From assembly GCA_016793885.1 (NCBI GenBank), contig JAEUHE010000179.1:186001-250000 (forward strand): a stretch of DNA of 64,000 bases, written 5' to 3'. The DNA is from Verrucomicrobiales bacterium (GTDB lineage: Bacteria; Verrucomicrobiota; Verrucomicrobiia; Limisphaerales; UBA11320). Below, one piece after another: positions 35,957-43,828 of the stretch. The stretch's first letter is position 1, and every line of letters begins with the position of its first letter. The position numbers were made by a program, and so were the translations under genes. The notes beneath the pieces are model-generated. The model was given only the letters and a program-made list of their open reading frames with translations. It was not told where the DNA came from and searched no databases.

Positions 35957-36892
35957 TTACCGCAGGTAATCCAGCAGGCTCTGGCTCAGAATCTGGCCGC
36001 CGCTTTGCAAGGCCGCCTGGTAGGCGGTCTGGGTCTGAGTCAGCTGGACGATGGTCTGAGCCAAGTCGGCATCGGCCTCCTGGGAGATGCCCGCTTCCAG
36101 CGCCGCATGATCCCGATTGCTCAGCGTCTTGGCCGCATCCAATTGCGATTGGACCGCTCCATTGATGCCCACGTGGATCAAAATATTCTCCTCATCCGCC
36201 GCCAAGGCAGGATTCACGGTGTTGGCGATCGCGGTTCGGTCGCCGGCCAGCAGGGCGTCCCGGAGCGCAATGAGATGGTTGAAGAGATCGGCCCCGGTGC
36301 GTGAGTCGGTGATCAAACCACGCGGTCCGCTACCAGAGCTGTTGGCTCCTGGCACCGTGGAGGAGGCCGTTATTCCCTGCCCGATTTCGTTCACGGGAAC
36401 CTCGGCGTTGCCCTGATACGTCACGGCGGTAACCAAACCAGAGCTGCTCTCCGTCACCGCGAACGGAGGCTGATCGCTCTTCGTGCCTCCGAGCAGATAA
36501 TCCCCTCGAAACTTGGTGTTCGCCGCCTGGGCTCCCGTCTTGATCAACTGGTTGATCTCCTCGGCGTAAATGTTCAGCTCGGCCTGGGAACGCAATCCCC
36601 CAGCTCGGGTGGATAGCTCTTGCGCGCGATCCAGCAAGCTTTTCAACGACTTCATCGATGCGTAGGAGGCCGACGCCTGATCCTTCATCTGGCCAATGTT
36701 TCGCTGATACTGCCCGAGCGATTTCACATCCTTTTGCATGTCGAGGATGCGATGGACCGCCGACGGATCGTCTTCGGGATTCGTGACGCGTTGCCCGGTG
36801 GCCGCCTGTTGATTCAAGCGGGTCTGACGCAGGGTAAGCTTCGAAAGCTGCTCGGTCAGCGAGTTTGGAAAGGTATTGGCGGTTACGCGCAT
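35957..36892 (-). CDS. flgL: Flagellar hook-associated protein FlgL
   Basis: A 311-residue hook-filament junction protein, flagellin-like at both ends. The N-terminus MRVTANTFPNSLTEQLSKLT and the segment LNQQAATGQRVTNPEDDPSA are classical FlgL/flagellin D0-D1. The C-terminal helix ends YQAALQSGGQILSQSLLDYL. It is last in the flg operon, 28 bases after flgK, with AGGAG before its ATG. It would be exported by the flagellar type III apparatus, with FlgN as chaperone. Confidence 0.92.
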   Translation of the reverse strand: MRVTANTFPNSLTEQLSKLTLRQTRLNQQAATGQRVTNPEDDPSAVHRILDMQKDVKSLGQYQRNIGQMKDQASASYASMKSLKSLLDRAQELSTRAGGLRSQAELNIYAEEINQLIKTGAQAANTKFRGDYLLGGTKSDQPPFAVTESSSGLVTAVTYQGNAEVPVNEIGQGITASSTVPGANSSGSGPRGLITDSRTGADLFNHLIALRDALLAGDRTAIANTVNPALAADEENILIHVGINGAVQSQLDAAKTLSNRDHAALEAGISQEADADLAQTIVQLTQTQTAYQAALQSGGQILSQSLLDYLR

Positions 36893-36920
36893 AGGTGCAG
36901 CTCCTGGTCAGAGATGAAGG

Positions 36921-38357
36921 TTAGCGTTTCAGGTTGATGATCGTCTCCATCATCTCGTCGACGGTGGTAATGATCTTGGCGGAGGCCTGGTAAGCCTTCT
37001 GATACTTGATCAGATCGGTCATCTCCTCGTCGACGGATACTCCCATCAACGAATCGCGCTGGCGCAGGAGCATGCTTTCCACCACTTCCTGAGTCTCTTT
37101 TTGCCCGTTCACGTTGGCCAGGGCCTGGCCCAGGTCGGCCACGATTCCATTAAAGTTCTGGCTGAAAGTCTGTCCCGAGAGCGATGCATGCTTCTTGTCG
37201 GCAATTTGCGCCAGTTGCAGCGCCACCTGATTGTTACCCTGCGCTGAAGCGCTGGAGCTGGCCTGAACGAGCTGAGGATTGCCCATCAACGAGGTGTTGA
37301 CCGCGATGTCCCCGGCATCCGTTCCAGTGAAAAAATTGGCGCCCGTGGTGCCGGTCAGGCTGAACCCGGCAGCGTGAACGGTGTTGATCTCGCTGATCAT
37401 CAGCGTCGCCAGGGAGTTGATGTCCTGCTTTAAGGTGGCGAGAGCTCCATCGCGGGCTTCAATGGTTCCCCCCATCGTGCCCCCGGTGACGTTGAGCGCG
37501 GTGTGCGATCCTGCGGTGCGAACCAGCATCTGACCGCCGCCCGCATCGTAGGTCTCCAAGGTGTCCTGCAGGGTCTTGCCGGAAACCAATGTGGTGGACC
37601 CGACCGCGATGCTGAGCACGCCAGCCGAATCACGGCTGACATTGATATTTACGAACTTGGCCAGCTCCTCAAGTTTTCCCTGACGCTTGTCACGCAGGTC
37701 GTTCGCCGCCCCGGCCGTTCGGTTCTCGGCGTTCTCAATCTCGTCGGTCAGTTGCGCAATTTCGCTCAGCAACAGGTTGGCCTCATCCGCATCCGATGCC
37801 AACGACTGGTTCAGGCTGGTCGTCAGGTTTGCGAGTCGCGTGTCGGTCTGATTGAACTTGCTCGCCAGTGATTTGGCGTTCTCCAGCAGAACAGTCCGTT
37901 CGGTGGCATCGCGCGGGCTGCTCGCGACGCTCTGAAAGCTGTTGAAAAGAGTGCTGATGCCTTCGGCGAGTCCGAACTGGCCGGCCAGGGAGGTGGCCGT
38001 GTCAGCCGCGTTCGCTCCCGAGGCTTGACGATCGATTTGCTGGCCCAGGTTGGCCTGGGCGTACTGCAACGCGCGCTGCTGGCCGGTGAGAGAGCCGCTC
38101 AGACTCGTCTCGGCCGTGATCTGATCGTCGAGCAGCTGATCCCGGAGCTGGCGAATTGCCACCACCGAGGCCCCAGTTCCCTGCGGGCCAATCGGAGTGT
38201 CCACATAGACGGATGTCTCAATCTCAACACGCTGCCGGCTGTAGTTGGGGTTGTTGATATTGGAGAGGTTGTGCCCCGCCACCTCCACGCCCATCTGCTG
38301 CGTCTGCAGCGAGCGGGTCCCCATGTTCAGCGTCGCGATGAGTCCAAGTCCGTTCAT
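36921..38357 (-). CDS. flgK: Flagellar hook-associated protein FlgK
   Basis: A 478-residue hook-filament junction protein. The N-terminus MNGLGLIATLNMGTRSLQTQ with GHNLSNINNPNYSRQRV and the C-terminus KYQKAYQASAKIITTVDEMM are the conserved D0 helices. The middle varies and is shorter than in enteric FlgK (about 550). An AAGGGAGA ribosome site precedes ATG 38357, and flgN ends 11 bases upstream. Confidence 0.94.
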   Translation of the reverse strand: MNGLGLIATLNMGTRSLQTQQMGVEVAGHNLSNINNPNYSRQRVEIETSVYVDTPIGPQGTGASVVAIRQLRDQLLDDQITAETSLSGSLTGQQRALQYAQANLGQQIDRQASGANAADTATSLAGQFGLAEGISTLFNSFQSVASSPRDATERTVLLENAKSLASKFNQTDTRLANLTTSLNQSLASDADEANLLLSEIAQLTDEIENAENRTAGAANDLRDKRQGKLEELAKFVNINVSRDSAGVLSIAVGSTTLVSGKTLQDTLETYDAGGGQMLVRTAGSHTALNVTGGTMGGTIEARDGALATLKQDINSLATLMISEINTVHAAGFSLTGTTGANFFTGTDAGDIAVNTSLMGNPQLVQASSSASAQGNNQVALQLAQIADKKHASLSGQTFSQNFNGIVADLGQALANVNGQKETQEVVESMLLRQRDSLMGVSVDEEMTDLIKYQKAYQASAKIITTVDEMMETIINLKR

Positions 38358-38368
38358 AGTTGTCTCCC

Positions 38369-38869
38369 TTATCCGACCGCTTCATAGAGCGAAAGTCCCG
38401 AAGCTGACGGGCAGGCCACTCCGCCTCCGCCGTCGTAGACCATGGTCTGGTGCTGGGCTCCCATCAACGTGTGAATGAACTGCGTGAGATGATCCAGGGA
38501 GTGCTTGAGCACCAGATGATTCTGTCGAGAGACCTGTTGGAGACGCTTCAGCAATCGGTTATTCTCGTCCATCAGGGCCTGAACCTGTCCGCGGCGTTGC
38601 GCGGGGAGTGCGTCGAGCAGGACTGCAAATCGTCCATCCGGAGGCAAGGACAAGGACTCCGCCAACTCGACGTATCGATGCACGCGCTGCTCCCTGGCCA
38701 TCCGGATCGTGGCTCCTTGGGTCTGCAATTCCGCCGCCGTCGCAAGAATCTGGTCGGTGTCACGCCGAACCAACTCGTCCTGTTGACGCTCGAAGAGCGA
38801 GAGCATCGCCCCATACTGCTGCAGCTCTTCGCGCAGCGCTTCAATCAGATGGTTCAACTTCTCGTTCAT
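38369..38869 (-). CDS. flgN: FlgN-like flagellar export chaperone
   Basis: A 166-residue helical protein of the FlgN type: an N-terminal helix (LNHLIEALREELQQYGAMLS) followed by a long coiled region ending LMDENNRLLKRLQQVSRQNH. FlgN escorts FlgK and FlgL to the export gate, and both lie just downstream. Its start overlaps the flgJ-like stop by four bases. The C-terminal 20 residues are unrelated to the chaperone core. Identification rests on fold and position, so slightly less certain than its neighbours. Confidence 0.8.
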   Translation of the reverse strand: MNEKLNHLIEALREELQQYGAMLSLFERQQDELVRRDTDQILATAAELQTQGATIRMAREQRVHRYVELAESLSLPPDGRFAVLLDALPAQRRGQVQALMDENNRLLKRLQQVSRQNHLVLKHSLDHLTQFIHTLMGAQHQTMVYDGGGGVACPSASGLSLYEAVG

Positions 38870-39237
38870 GCCTTCGTCTCCGTCTTCGCAATTCCCGTGC
38901 CAGAAGGAGGGGTGATCTCGTTGAGATTCTGCCGGGTGAGCTGCTCGCGCAGAACATCTGCCAGCCCAACCTTCTGGGTCCTACTGATACTATCGGCAAG
39001 TTGCTGGTTGATCATATCCGAATGAATGCTGTGCATCTTCGCATCAAGATTGAACTTGGAGTCCACCAACGGCTTGCGGGCCTCCGCAATGAACTGTCGA
39101 AGCAGGTAGGCTTCAAATTGCCGGGACACCTCGGCGATCTTGTCCCGATCTGAGACATCGGGATTTCGAGCCAGGGTCTCCAAATCGACAGGACCAGCAC
39201 CGACCGCAGTACGGGCAGTTAGGGTATTGGTGATCAT
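38866..39237 (-). CDS. flgJ: Rod-binding protein, FlgJ N-terminal domain only
   Basis: A 123-residue protein matching only the rod-binding half of FlgJ: IAEVSRQFEAYLLRQFIAEA followed by DMINQQLADSIS. The peptidoglycan hydrolase (glucosaminidase) half found in enteric FlgJ is absent, as in many non-gamma-proteobacterial flagella, so a separate lytic enzyme must open the cell wall. It lies five bases after flgI and overlaps flgN by four. Confidence 0.88.
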   Translation of the reverse strand: MITNTLTARTAVGAGPVDLETLARNPDVSDRDKIAEVSRQFEAYLLRQFIAEARKPLVDSKFNLDAKMHSIHSDMINQQLADSISRTQKVGLADVLREQLTRQNLNEITPPSGTGIAKTETKA

Positions 39238-39242
39238 GGGGA

Positions 39243-40421
39243 TTAGTTCACTCTGAGTTCCGCCTGAAGAGCTCCGACCTTTTTCATGTGCATCAAAATC
39301 GAAATCATATCCCGGGGGGAAACCCCCAGAGCGTTGAGGGAGGACGCCACCTTCTCGATGGTTGGCATTTCCGGCAAGGTGATCAGGGAACTCTTGGTCT
39401 CGGTCACCGTGGTGTCCGTGCGAGGAGTCACCACTGTCTCCCCGCCCTGACTGAGGGGGCCTGGCTGGGAGACATCCAAGCTGGATGCGATGTTGATGCT
39501 CAGGTTGCCGTGCGAAACCGCGCAGGGTCCAATGCGTATGAGTGAGTTGGCCACAATGGTGCCGGTTCGCTCGTTCACCACCACGCGGGCCACTGTGTCC
39601 GGTGTGACTTCGAGGGCCTCCAGGCGCGACAGAAAATCAATGGGATGCGAGAGGTATTCCTTGGGAATCTTCACCCTCACGGTGGTTGAATCAATGGATT
39701 CGCAGCTGTTTGTAAACGCGGCGTTGATCGCCTCGGTCAGTCGGGCGATGGACGTAAAGTCAGGCTCTTTCAACAAGAGCTCCAGGGACTCATCCTCCAC
39801 GATATTTCCACCCACCTCGCTCACCACTTTGCCCCCGTCAGGAACTATGGCCACTGTCGGATGGTTTTTTTGAACCGACGCTCCCCCACCACCTCCGGTG
39901 CCCGCCGAAAAGCCTCCCAAAACCAGAGGTCCCTGCGCCACCCCATACATTTTGCCATTGCCTGCGAGCAAGGGCGTCTGGAGCAAGATTCCTCCACTCA
40001 GAGACTTCGCGTCCCCCATTGAGGAGACATGAACATCGAGCCGACTGCCAGCCTTGGCGAATCCTGAAATCTCGGCGGTCACCATCACGGCCGCGACATT
40101 CTTCGACTGCACGGCGGTGGCCGGAATAGACATTCCGAACCTCTGCAGCATGTTCGCGAAGGCTTGAACTGTGTAAACGGGATTCTTGTCGCCGTCCCCA
40201 GCCAAGCCAGTGACGAGACCGAATCCGACCAGTTGGCTCTCGTCGGCACCCGCCACCCTGACCAGATCTTTCACTCGCAGCGGACTTCCCGCCCGGGCGC
40301 AGACAGATGCCGCGAGAAGCAGTCCGATCACTTGAATCCAGCGCGCTCCAGGTGCTTTACATCGTGAGATCTCTCTCAGTGGAATAAGGCCAGAGACCGG
40401 GTTCCCCTCAGGTTTAAACAT
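39243..40421 (-). CDS. flgI: Flagellar P-ring protein FlgI
   Basis: A 392-residue periplasmic ring protein, evidence of a Gram-negative envelope. A signal peptide (VIGLLLAASVCARA) precedes the mature start SPLRVKDLVRVAGADESQLV. The family phrases VGFGLVTGLAGDGDK, KNVAAVMVTAEISGFAKAGS and the C-terminal GVSPRDMISILMHMKKVGAL are intact. ATG 40421 is preferred; the frame opens at TTG 40433, which overlaps the flgH stop. Assembly in the periplasm needs FlgA, encoded two genes upstream. Confidence 0.94.
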   Translation of the reverse strand: MFKPEGNPVSGLIPLREISRCKAPGARWIQVIGLLLAASVCARAGSPLRVKDLVRVAGADESQLVGFGLVTGLAGDGDKNPVYTVQAFANMLQRFGMSIPATAVQSKNVAAVMVTAEISGFAKAGSRLDVHVSSMGDAKSLSGGILLQTPLLAGNGKMYGVAQGPLVLGGFSAGTGGGGGASVQKNHPTVAIVPDGGKVVSEVGGNIVEDESLELLLKEPDFTSIARLTEAINAAFTNSCESIDSTTVRVKIPKEYLSHPIDFLSRLEALEVTPDTVARVVVNERTGTIVANSLIRIGPCAVSHGNLSINIASSLDVSQPGPLSQGGETVVTPRTDTTVTETKSSLITLPEMPTIEKVASSLNALGVSPRDMISILMHMKKVGALQAELRVN

Positions 40422-40429
40422 AGGTCGAT

Positions 40430-41119
40430 TCAAAACGGTGCAACCTTATCCCAGATCCGGGTGAACCAGCCCTTCTTGGTGGAGTTGGAGGCGACACCCT
40501 TCGAGACGATGTTGATGGTGGCTTCAGCCACCTGGTAGCTGAACACGGTGTTGTTAGGGGTGACGTCTGCCGGACGAACGATCCCTCGGAGCACCATATC
40601 CTGCGTCTCTCCCGAGTAGGCGGTCTGGCGTTTTCCTTCCACGACGAGGTTGCCGTTGGGGAGCACATCTTTGACCACGACCTGCACCCGCGCCACTAGC
40701 TTCTCGGAGTTATTGATCTTGCCGCTGCCGTCGAAATCGCTCTGAGACGCCAGCTTCAACGCCGGCAAGGCACCGCCCTTGGTCAGAAACTTACTCTGGG
40801 TCGGCGAGAAGAAAAAGCTGTCGATACCTGCATCCACGCTGCTGCTCTTCGCTGTCTTGGTGCTGACATCCTTGGTGGCGGTGCTGGTCTCCTGCACGAT
40901 GACTGAAAGCAGGTCACCCACATGCACCGCCTTGCGGTCGGAGAACATGCCCTTGGCTTGGGTTGCCTCGGTGAAGATGGCGTCGGCAGCGCTCGTCGGA
41001 GTCACCTGGCTCCACAGACTGCAGGCCACCCAGGCAAGTTGAACGACGGGAACCGAAGCGGAGGACCACCCGGCCAAACGCCCGCCACGGCTACATTTGG
41101 ATTTGAACCATTTGATCAT
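40430..41119 (-). CDS. flgH: Flagellar L-ring protein FlgH
   Basis: A 229-residue outer-membrane ring protein. Core phrases are VHVGDLLSVIVQETSTATKD, the segment KLVARVQVVVKDVLPNGNLVVEGKR without its last residue counted, and TVFSYQVAEATINIVSKG. FlgH is usually a lipoprotein. Here the N-terminus has a candidate lipobox WVAC with Trp at -3, which is unusual, and a possible ordinary signal-peptidase site (PTSAADA), so lipidation is in doubt. The start overlaps flgA by 29 bases, with a GGGGGA ribosome site inside flgA. Confidence 0.9.
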   Translation of the reverse strand: MIKWFKSKCSRGGRLAGWSSASVPVVQLAWVACSLWSQVTPTSAADAIFTEATQAKGMFSDRKAVHVGDLLSVIVQETSTATKDVSTKTAKSSSVDAGIDSFFFSPTQSKFLTKGGALPALKLASQSDFDGSGKINNSEKLVARVQVVVKDVLPNGNLVVEGKRQTAYSGETQDMVLRGIVRPADVTPNNTVFSYQVAEATINIVSKGVASNSTKKGWFTRIWDKVAPF

Positions 41120-42110
41120 TGATCACTTTCCCCCGGAGTTCTTTCCGGGATAGGGGGTTTCTAAGCCGGATAAGCTGCCCCGGCACTCCGGGATCCAGCA
41201 CTTCGGCCTTCAGAGAAATCGAGATCTGCCCCTCCTTGAGCATCGCATCCACCATCTGCCCGCGCTGGACGACCGCGCGAAGCTGCAAGGAGCGATGAAG
41301 CACCGGCGACCCGGGGTTGAGGTTCTCCGCCATCTGCCAGCCCCGATTCATGTCCACCTCCTGAGTAAGGGCATCCCGCGTCCGCAGCACATCACGTCGT
41401 TCCAGAACAAAATCGCCCTCCGTGACTGCGTCCCCCCGACGCAACAATTTCTGAGCCACCCAAATGTTGCGATAAAGTCGTGCTTCCAGCCCAATCTGCC
41501 AAGCACCCAGGGTTTCGCGTCCCGCGACCAGCTCGAAACGCAGCTGGAACACCGAGACCAACCCGCTCTGCGGCAGTTCGGAGACGCGGAGAACATAGTT
41601 CTCGTCGGCGATGGTGACGGGATTCCAGAGTCGCAGGAAGCGGATCTCCAATTCGCCATCATCCCTCACTGCGTTCTTGAGCAGGTGGCCATGGAGTGCC
41701 TGCAGGATCTCGGCTTCGGGCAGCTGCCGGGTTCTTCGACTGATTTGAACGGAGGCCGCTCCACTCCATGCCTGGGAGGCCAGATCCGGCAAGACTGCGG
41801 CCACCAAAGCTTGAACCTGCGATCGCGGCAGCGTCATCAGCCGTCCTACGGGTGGGGAATCGCAAAGCCGCACATGCATGACCCCGTTGGTCGAGTTGTT
41901 CGACAGAATCTGATCCAAGAAGACCCCCGTGGAGTCCACCTGGGTCTGCGTGGTCAAGGTCCAGATCTCGGCCTCTGCCGCTTCCGTCGGAAAAAGGGGA
42001 CCCCAGCCCATGAATGCGAGGACCAGAGCCCAAATGGAAACTCCGGGACGACACTTCCGCGAGCAACGCTCGAAGCGGGAAAATATCGACCGGAGTAAGG
42101 TTTGCTTCAT
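41091..42110 (-). CDS. flgA: FlgA-type P-ring assembly chaperone (long form)
   Basis: A 339-residue periplasmic chaperone for FlgI. A signal peptide (WALVLAFMGWGPLFPTEAAE) is followed by an N-terminal region of about 150 residues not present in short FlgA proteins (about 220). The C-terminal SAF-type domain is recognisable: LLRRGDAVTEGDFVLERRDV, then GSPVLHRSLQLRAVVQRGQM, then NPLSRKELRGKVINDQMVQI. It lies 24 bases after flgG and overlaps flgH. Confidence 0.88.
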   Translation of the reverse strand: MKQTLLRSIFSRFERCSRKCRPGVSIWALVLAFMGWGPLFPTEAAEAEIWTLTTQTQVDSTGVFLDQILSNNSTNGVMHVRLCDSPPVGRLMTLPRSQVQALVAAVLPDLASQAWSGAASVQISRRTRQLPEAEILQALHGHLLKNAVRDDGELEIRFLRLWNPVTIADENYVLRVSELPQSGLVSVFQLRFELVAGRETLGAWQIGLEARLYRNIWVAQKLLRRGDAVTEGDFVLERRDVLRTRDALTQEVDMNRGWQMAENLNPGSPVLHRSLQLRAVVQRGQMVDAMLKEGQISISLKAEVLDPGVPGQLIRLRNPLSRKELRGKVINDQMVQIQM

Positions 42111-42134
42111 AGCATTAAGCTGCCGCCACCGAAA

Positions 42135-42914
42135 TTAGCGTTTCAAGTTGTTGCTGATTTGCAGCATCTCATCGGCGGTTTGAACCGCTTTGGAGTTCAC
42201 TTCGTAAGCCCGCTGTGCCACGATCATGTTCACCATTTCCTCCACCACCTTGACGTTGGACATTTCGAGATAGTTCTGTGCCAGAACGCCGAAACCGTCC
42301 GACCCGGGCTGCCCTTGCTGGGCGGCTCCGGAAGCGGGCGTCTCTCGGTAGAGGTTCCGCCCCACGCTCTCGAGGCCAGCGGGGTTCGCGAAACGAACCA
42401 GAGTCATGTTGAAGGTCGACAGTCCATTCGCCGTTCGAGCCGTGACCTCGCCAGTCGGAGCGATGCCAATCTCTGTCGTCCCCGGCGGAATCGTAATCCC
42501 CCCCTGGATGAGCAGGCCGTCACTGGTCACCAGCCGGCCCGTGCTATCCAACTTAAAAGCGCCATCACGCGTGTAGGCGCTCGATCCGTCCGGCATAACC
42601 ACCTCGTAGAACCCATCACCATCAATGGCCACATCCAGCTGCGCACCGGTATGGCTCACGTCGCCATTCGTGAACACCTTGCTGGTCGCCATGACGCGCG
42701 ATCCATGGCCGATCTGAATGCCCGTAGGAATCTGATTCCCGCCTCCCACGTCCGATCCCGGAATCTTCGTGGTCTGATAGATCAGGTCCTGAAACTCAAT
42801 CTTGGACTTCTTGAATCCGGTGGTGTTGACGTTCGCCAAGTTGTTCGAAATGACGTCCAAGTTGGTCTGCTGGGACACCATTCCGGTGGCGGAGGAATAA
42901 AGCGCGCGGATCAT
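42135..42914 (-). CDS. flgG: Flagellar distal rod protein FlgG
   Basis: A 259-residue distal rod protein. The N-terminus MIRALYSSATGMVSQQTNLD with VISNNLANVNTTGFKKSKIE and the C-terminus AQRAYEVNSKAVQTADEMLQ are textbook FlgG. The length equals that of enteric FlgG (260). It sits 20 bases downstream of flgF. Confidence 0.97.
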   Translation of the reverse strand: MIRALYSSATGMVSQQTNLDVISNNLANVNTTGFKKSKIEFQDLIYQTTKIPGSDVGGGNQIPTGIQIGHGSRVMATSKVFTNGDVSHTGAQLDVAIDGDGFYEVVMPDGSSAYTRDGAFKLDSTGRLVTSDGLLIQGGITIPPGTTEIGIAPTGEVTARTANGLSTFNMTLVRFANPAGLESVGRNLYRETPASGAAQQGQPGSDGFGVLAQNYLEMSNVKVVEEMVNMIVAQRAYEVNSKAVQTADEMLQISNNLKR

Positions 42915-42934
42915 GAGTGTGAGCGGAGGTCAAC

Positions 42935-43675
42935 TTAGAGGTTCCCAGCCAACTCGGTGATGGTCTTGCCGAGACGTTCGTCCTGGCTCTGCGCCACCTT
43001 CTGATTCATTTCGAACATGCGCAACGAGCTGATCAACTGGGTCATTTCGGACACTGGATTGGCATTGCCCAACTCCAGGTAACCCTGACGAACCGACGGC
43101 TTGTCAGCATCCCGAGCCTGTAGACCTGGATTCTGTGAAACATATTGCCCACCGCCGATCGGAGTGAGCAGCGAGGGATCATTAAATTCCACAATGCGGA
43201 TTTTGCCGCGCTGGTCCGTCCCCTGGCTAATCTCGCCGGTTGGCGAAATGAAGAGTTTGGCATTGTTGGGATCCAGCTGGATCGGGCCATTGTCGCCCAT
43301 AACGGGGAAGCCCTGCTTGGTTAGCAGCCGGCCGTCCGGGGTCCGACGAAACTCGCCATCGCGGGTGTAGCCCACCTCTCCGGACGGGAGTTGCACCGCA
43401 AAGAAACCCGCCCCGTCGATGGCAACATCCGTCTCCACCTGGGTGCCGCGAAGGCCGGCCTGGCTGAAGTCGGTCTGACTGGATGCCTTGGGCATCACGT
43501 ATCGGGTGTCACCCGTGGTCGGCACCGGAACTAATCCCGCCGCGAAAGGCGCGAACGAGACATCCTGGCGTTTGTATCCGGGGACTTGGCCCGCCGCGAG
43601 GTTCTCGGCGGTGACCTCCTGCCAGCGCATACTCGCGTTCATTCCGGAGGCGGCCTGAAACAGACTCAAATTCAT
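42935..43675 (-). CDS. flgF: Flagellar proximal rod protein FlgF
   Basis: A 246-residue rod protein opening the operon. MNLSLFQAASGMNASMRWQE and AENLAAGQVPGYKRQDVSFA are the rod-family N-terminus, with AIDGAGFFAVQLPSGEVGYT in the middle and a typical C-terminal helix. FlgF-like identity rests on its place directly before flgG and its length; FlgE and FlgG are longer. The promoter of the flg operon should lie in the 153 bases upstream. Confidence 0.88.
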   Translation of the reverse strand: MNLSLFQAASGMNASMRWQEVTAENLAAGQVPGYKRQDVSFAPFAAGLVPVPTTGDTRYVMPKASSQTDFSQAGLRGTQVETDVAIDGAGFFAVQLPSGEVGYTRDGEFRRTPDGRLLTKQGFPVMGDNGPIQLDPNNAKLFISPTGEISQGTDQRGKIRIVEFNDPSLLTPIGGGQYVSQNPGLQARDADKPSVRQGYLELGNANPVSEMTQLISSLRMFEMNQKVAQSQDERLGKTITELAGNL

Positions 43676-43688
43676 TCGCCAACCATCT

Positions 43689-43704
43689 AGCAGCGGATGT
43701 GCCA
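43689..43704 (-). promoter_or_regulatory. Candidate sigma-54-like promoter upstream of flgF
   Basis: On the minus strand the sequence reads TGGCACATCCGCTGCT, close to the sigma-54 consensus TGGCACG-N4-TTGCW, with the GG and GC doublets at the right spacing. Transcription would start only about three bases before the flgF ATG, leaving almost no leader, so this may be chance. Confidence 0.3.
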
Positions 43705-43828
43705 GTGCAAAATTGGCTGCATTTCAACGAAAGACCCCCTGGCTCGGCAAGCGATGCAGGGCGCAATCCGCACCATCCACGTACGTAGGAGTGCAGATTG
43801 TGCCTAATCCCCAAACCGGAACTCACTC

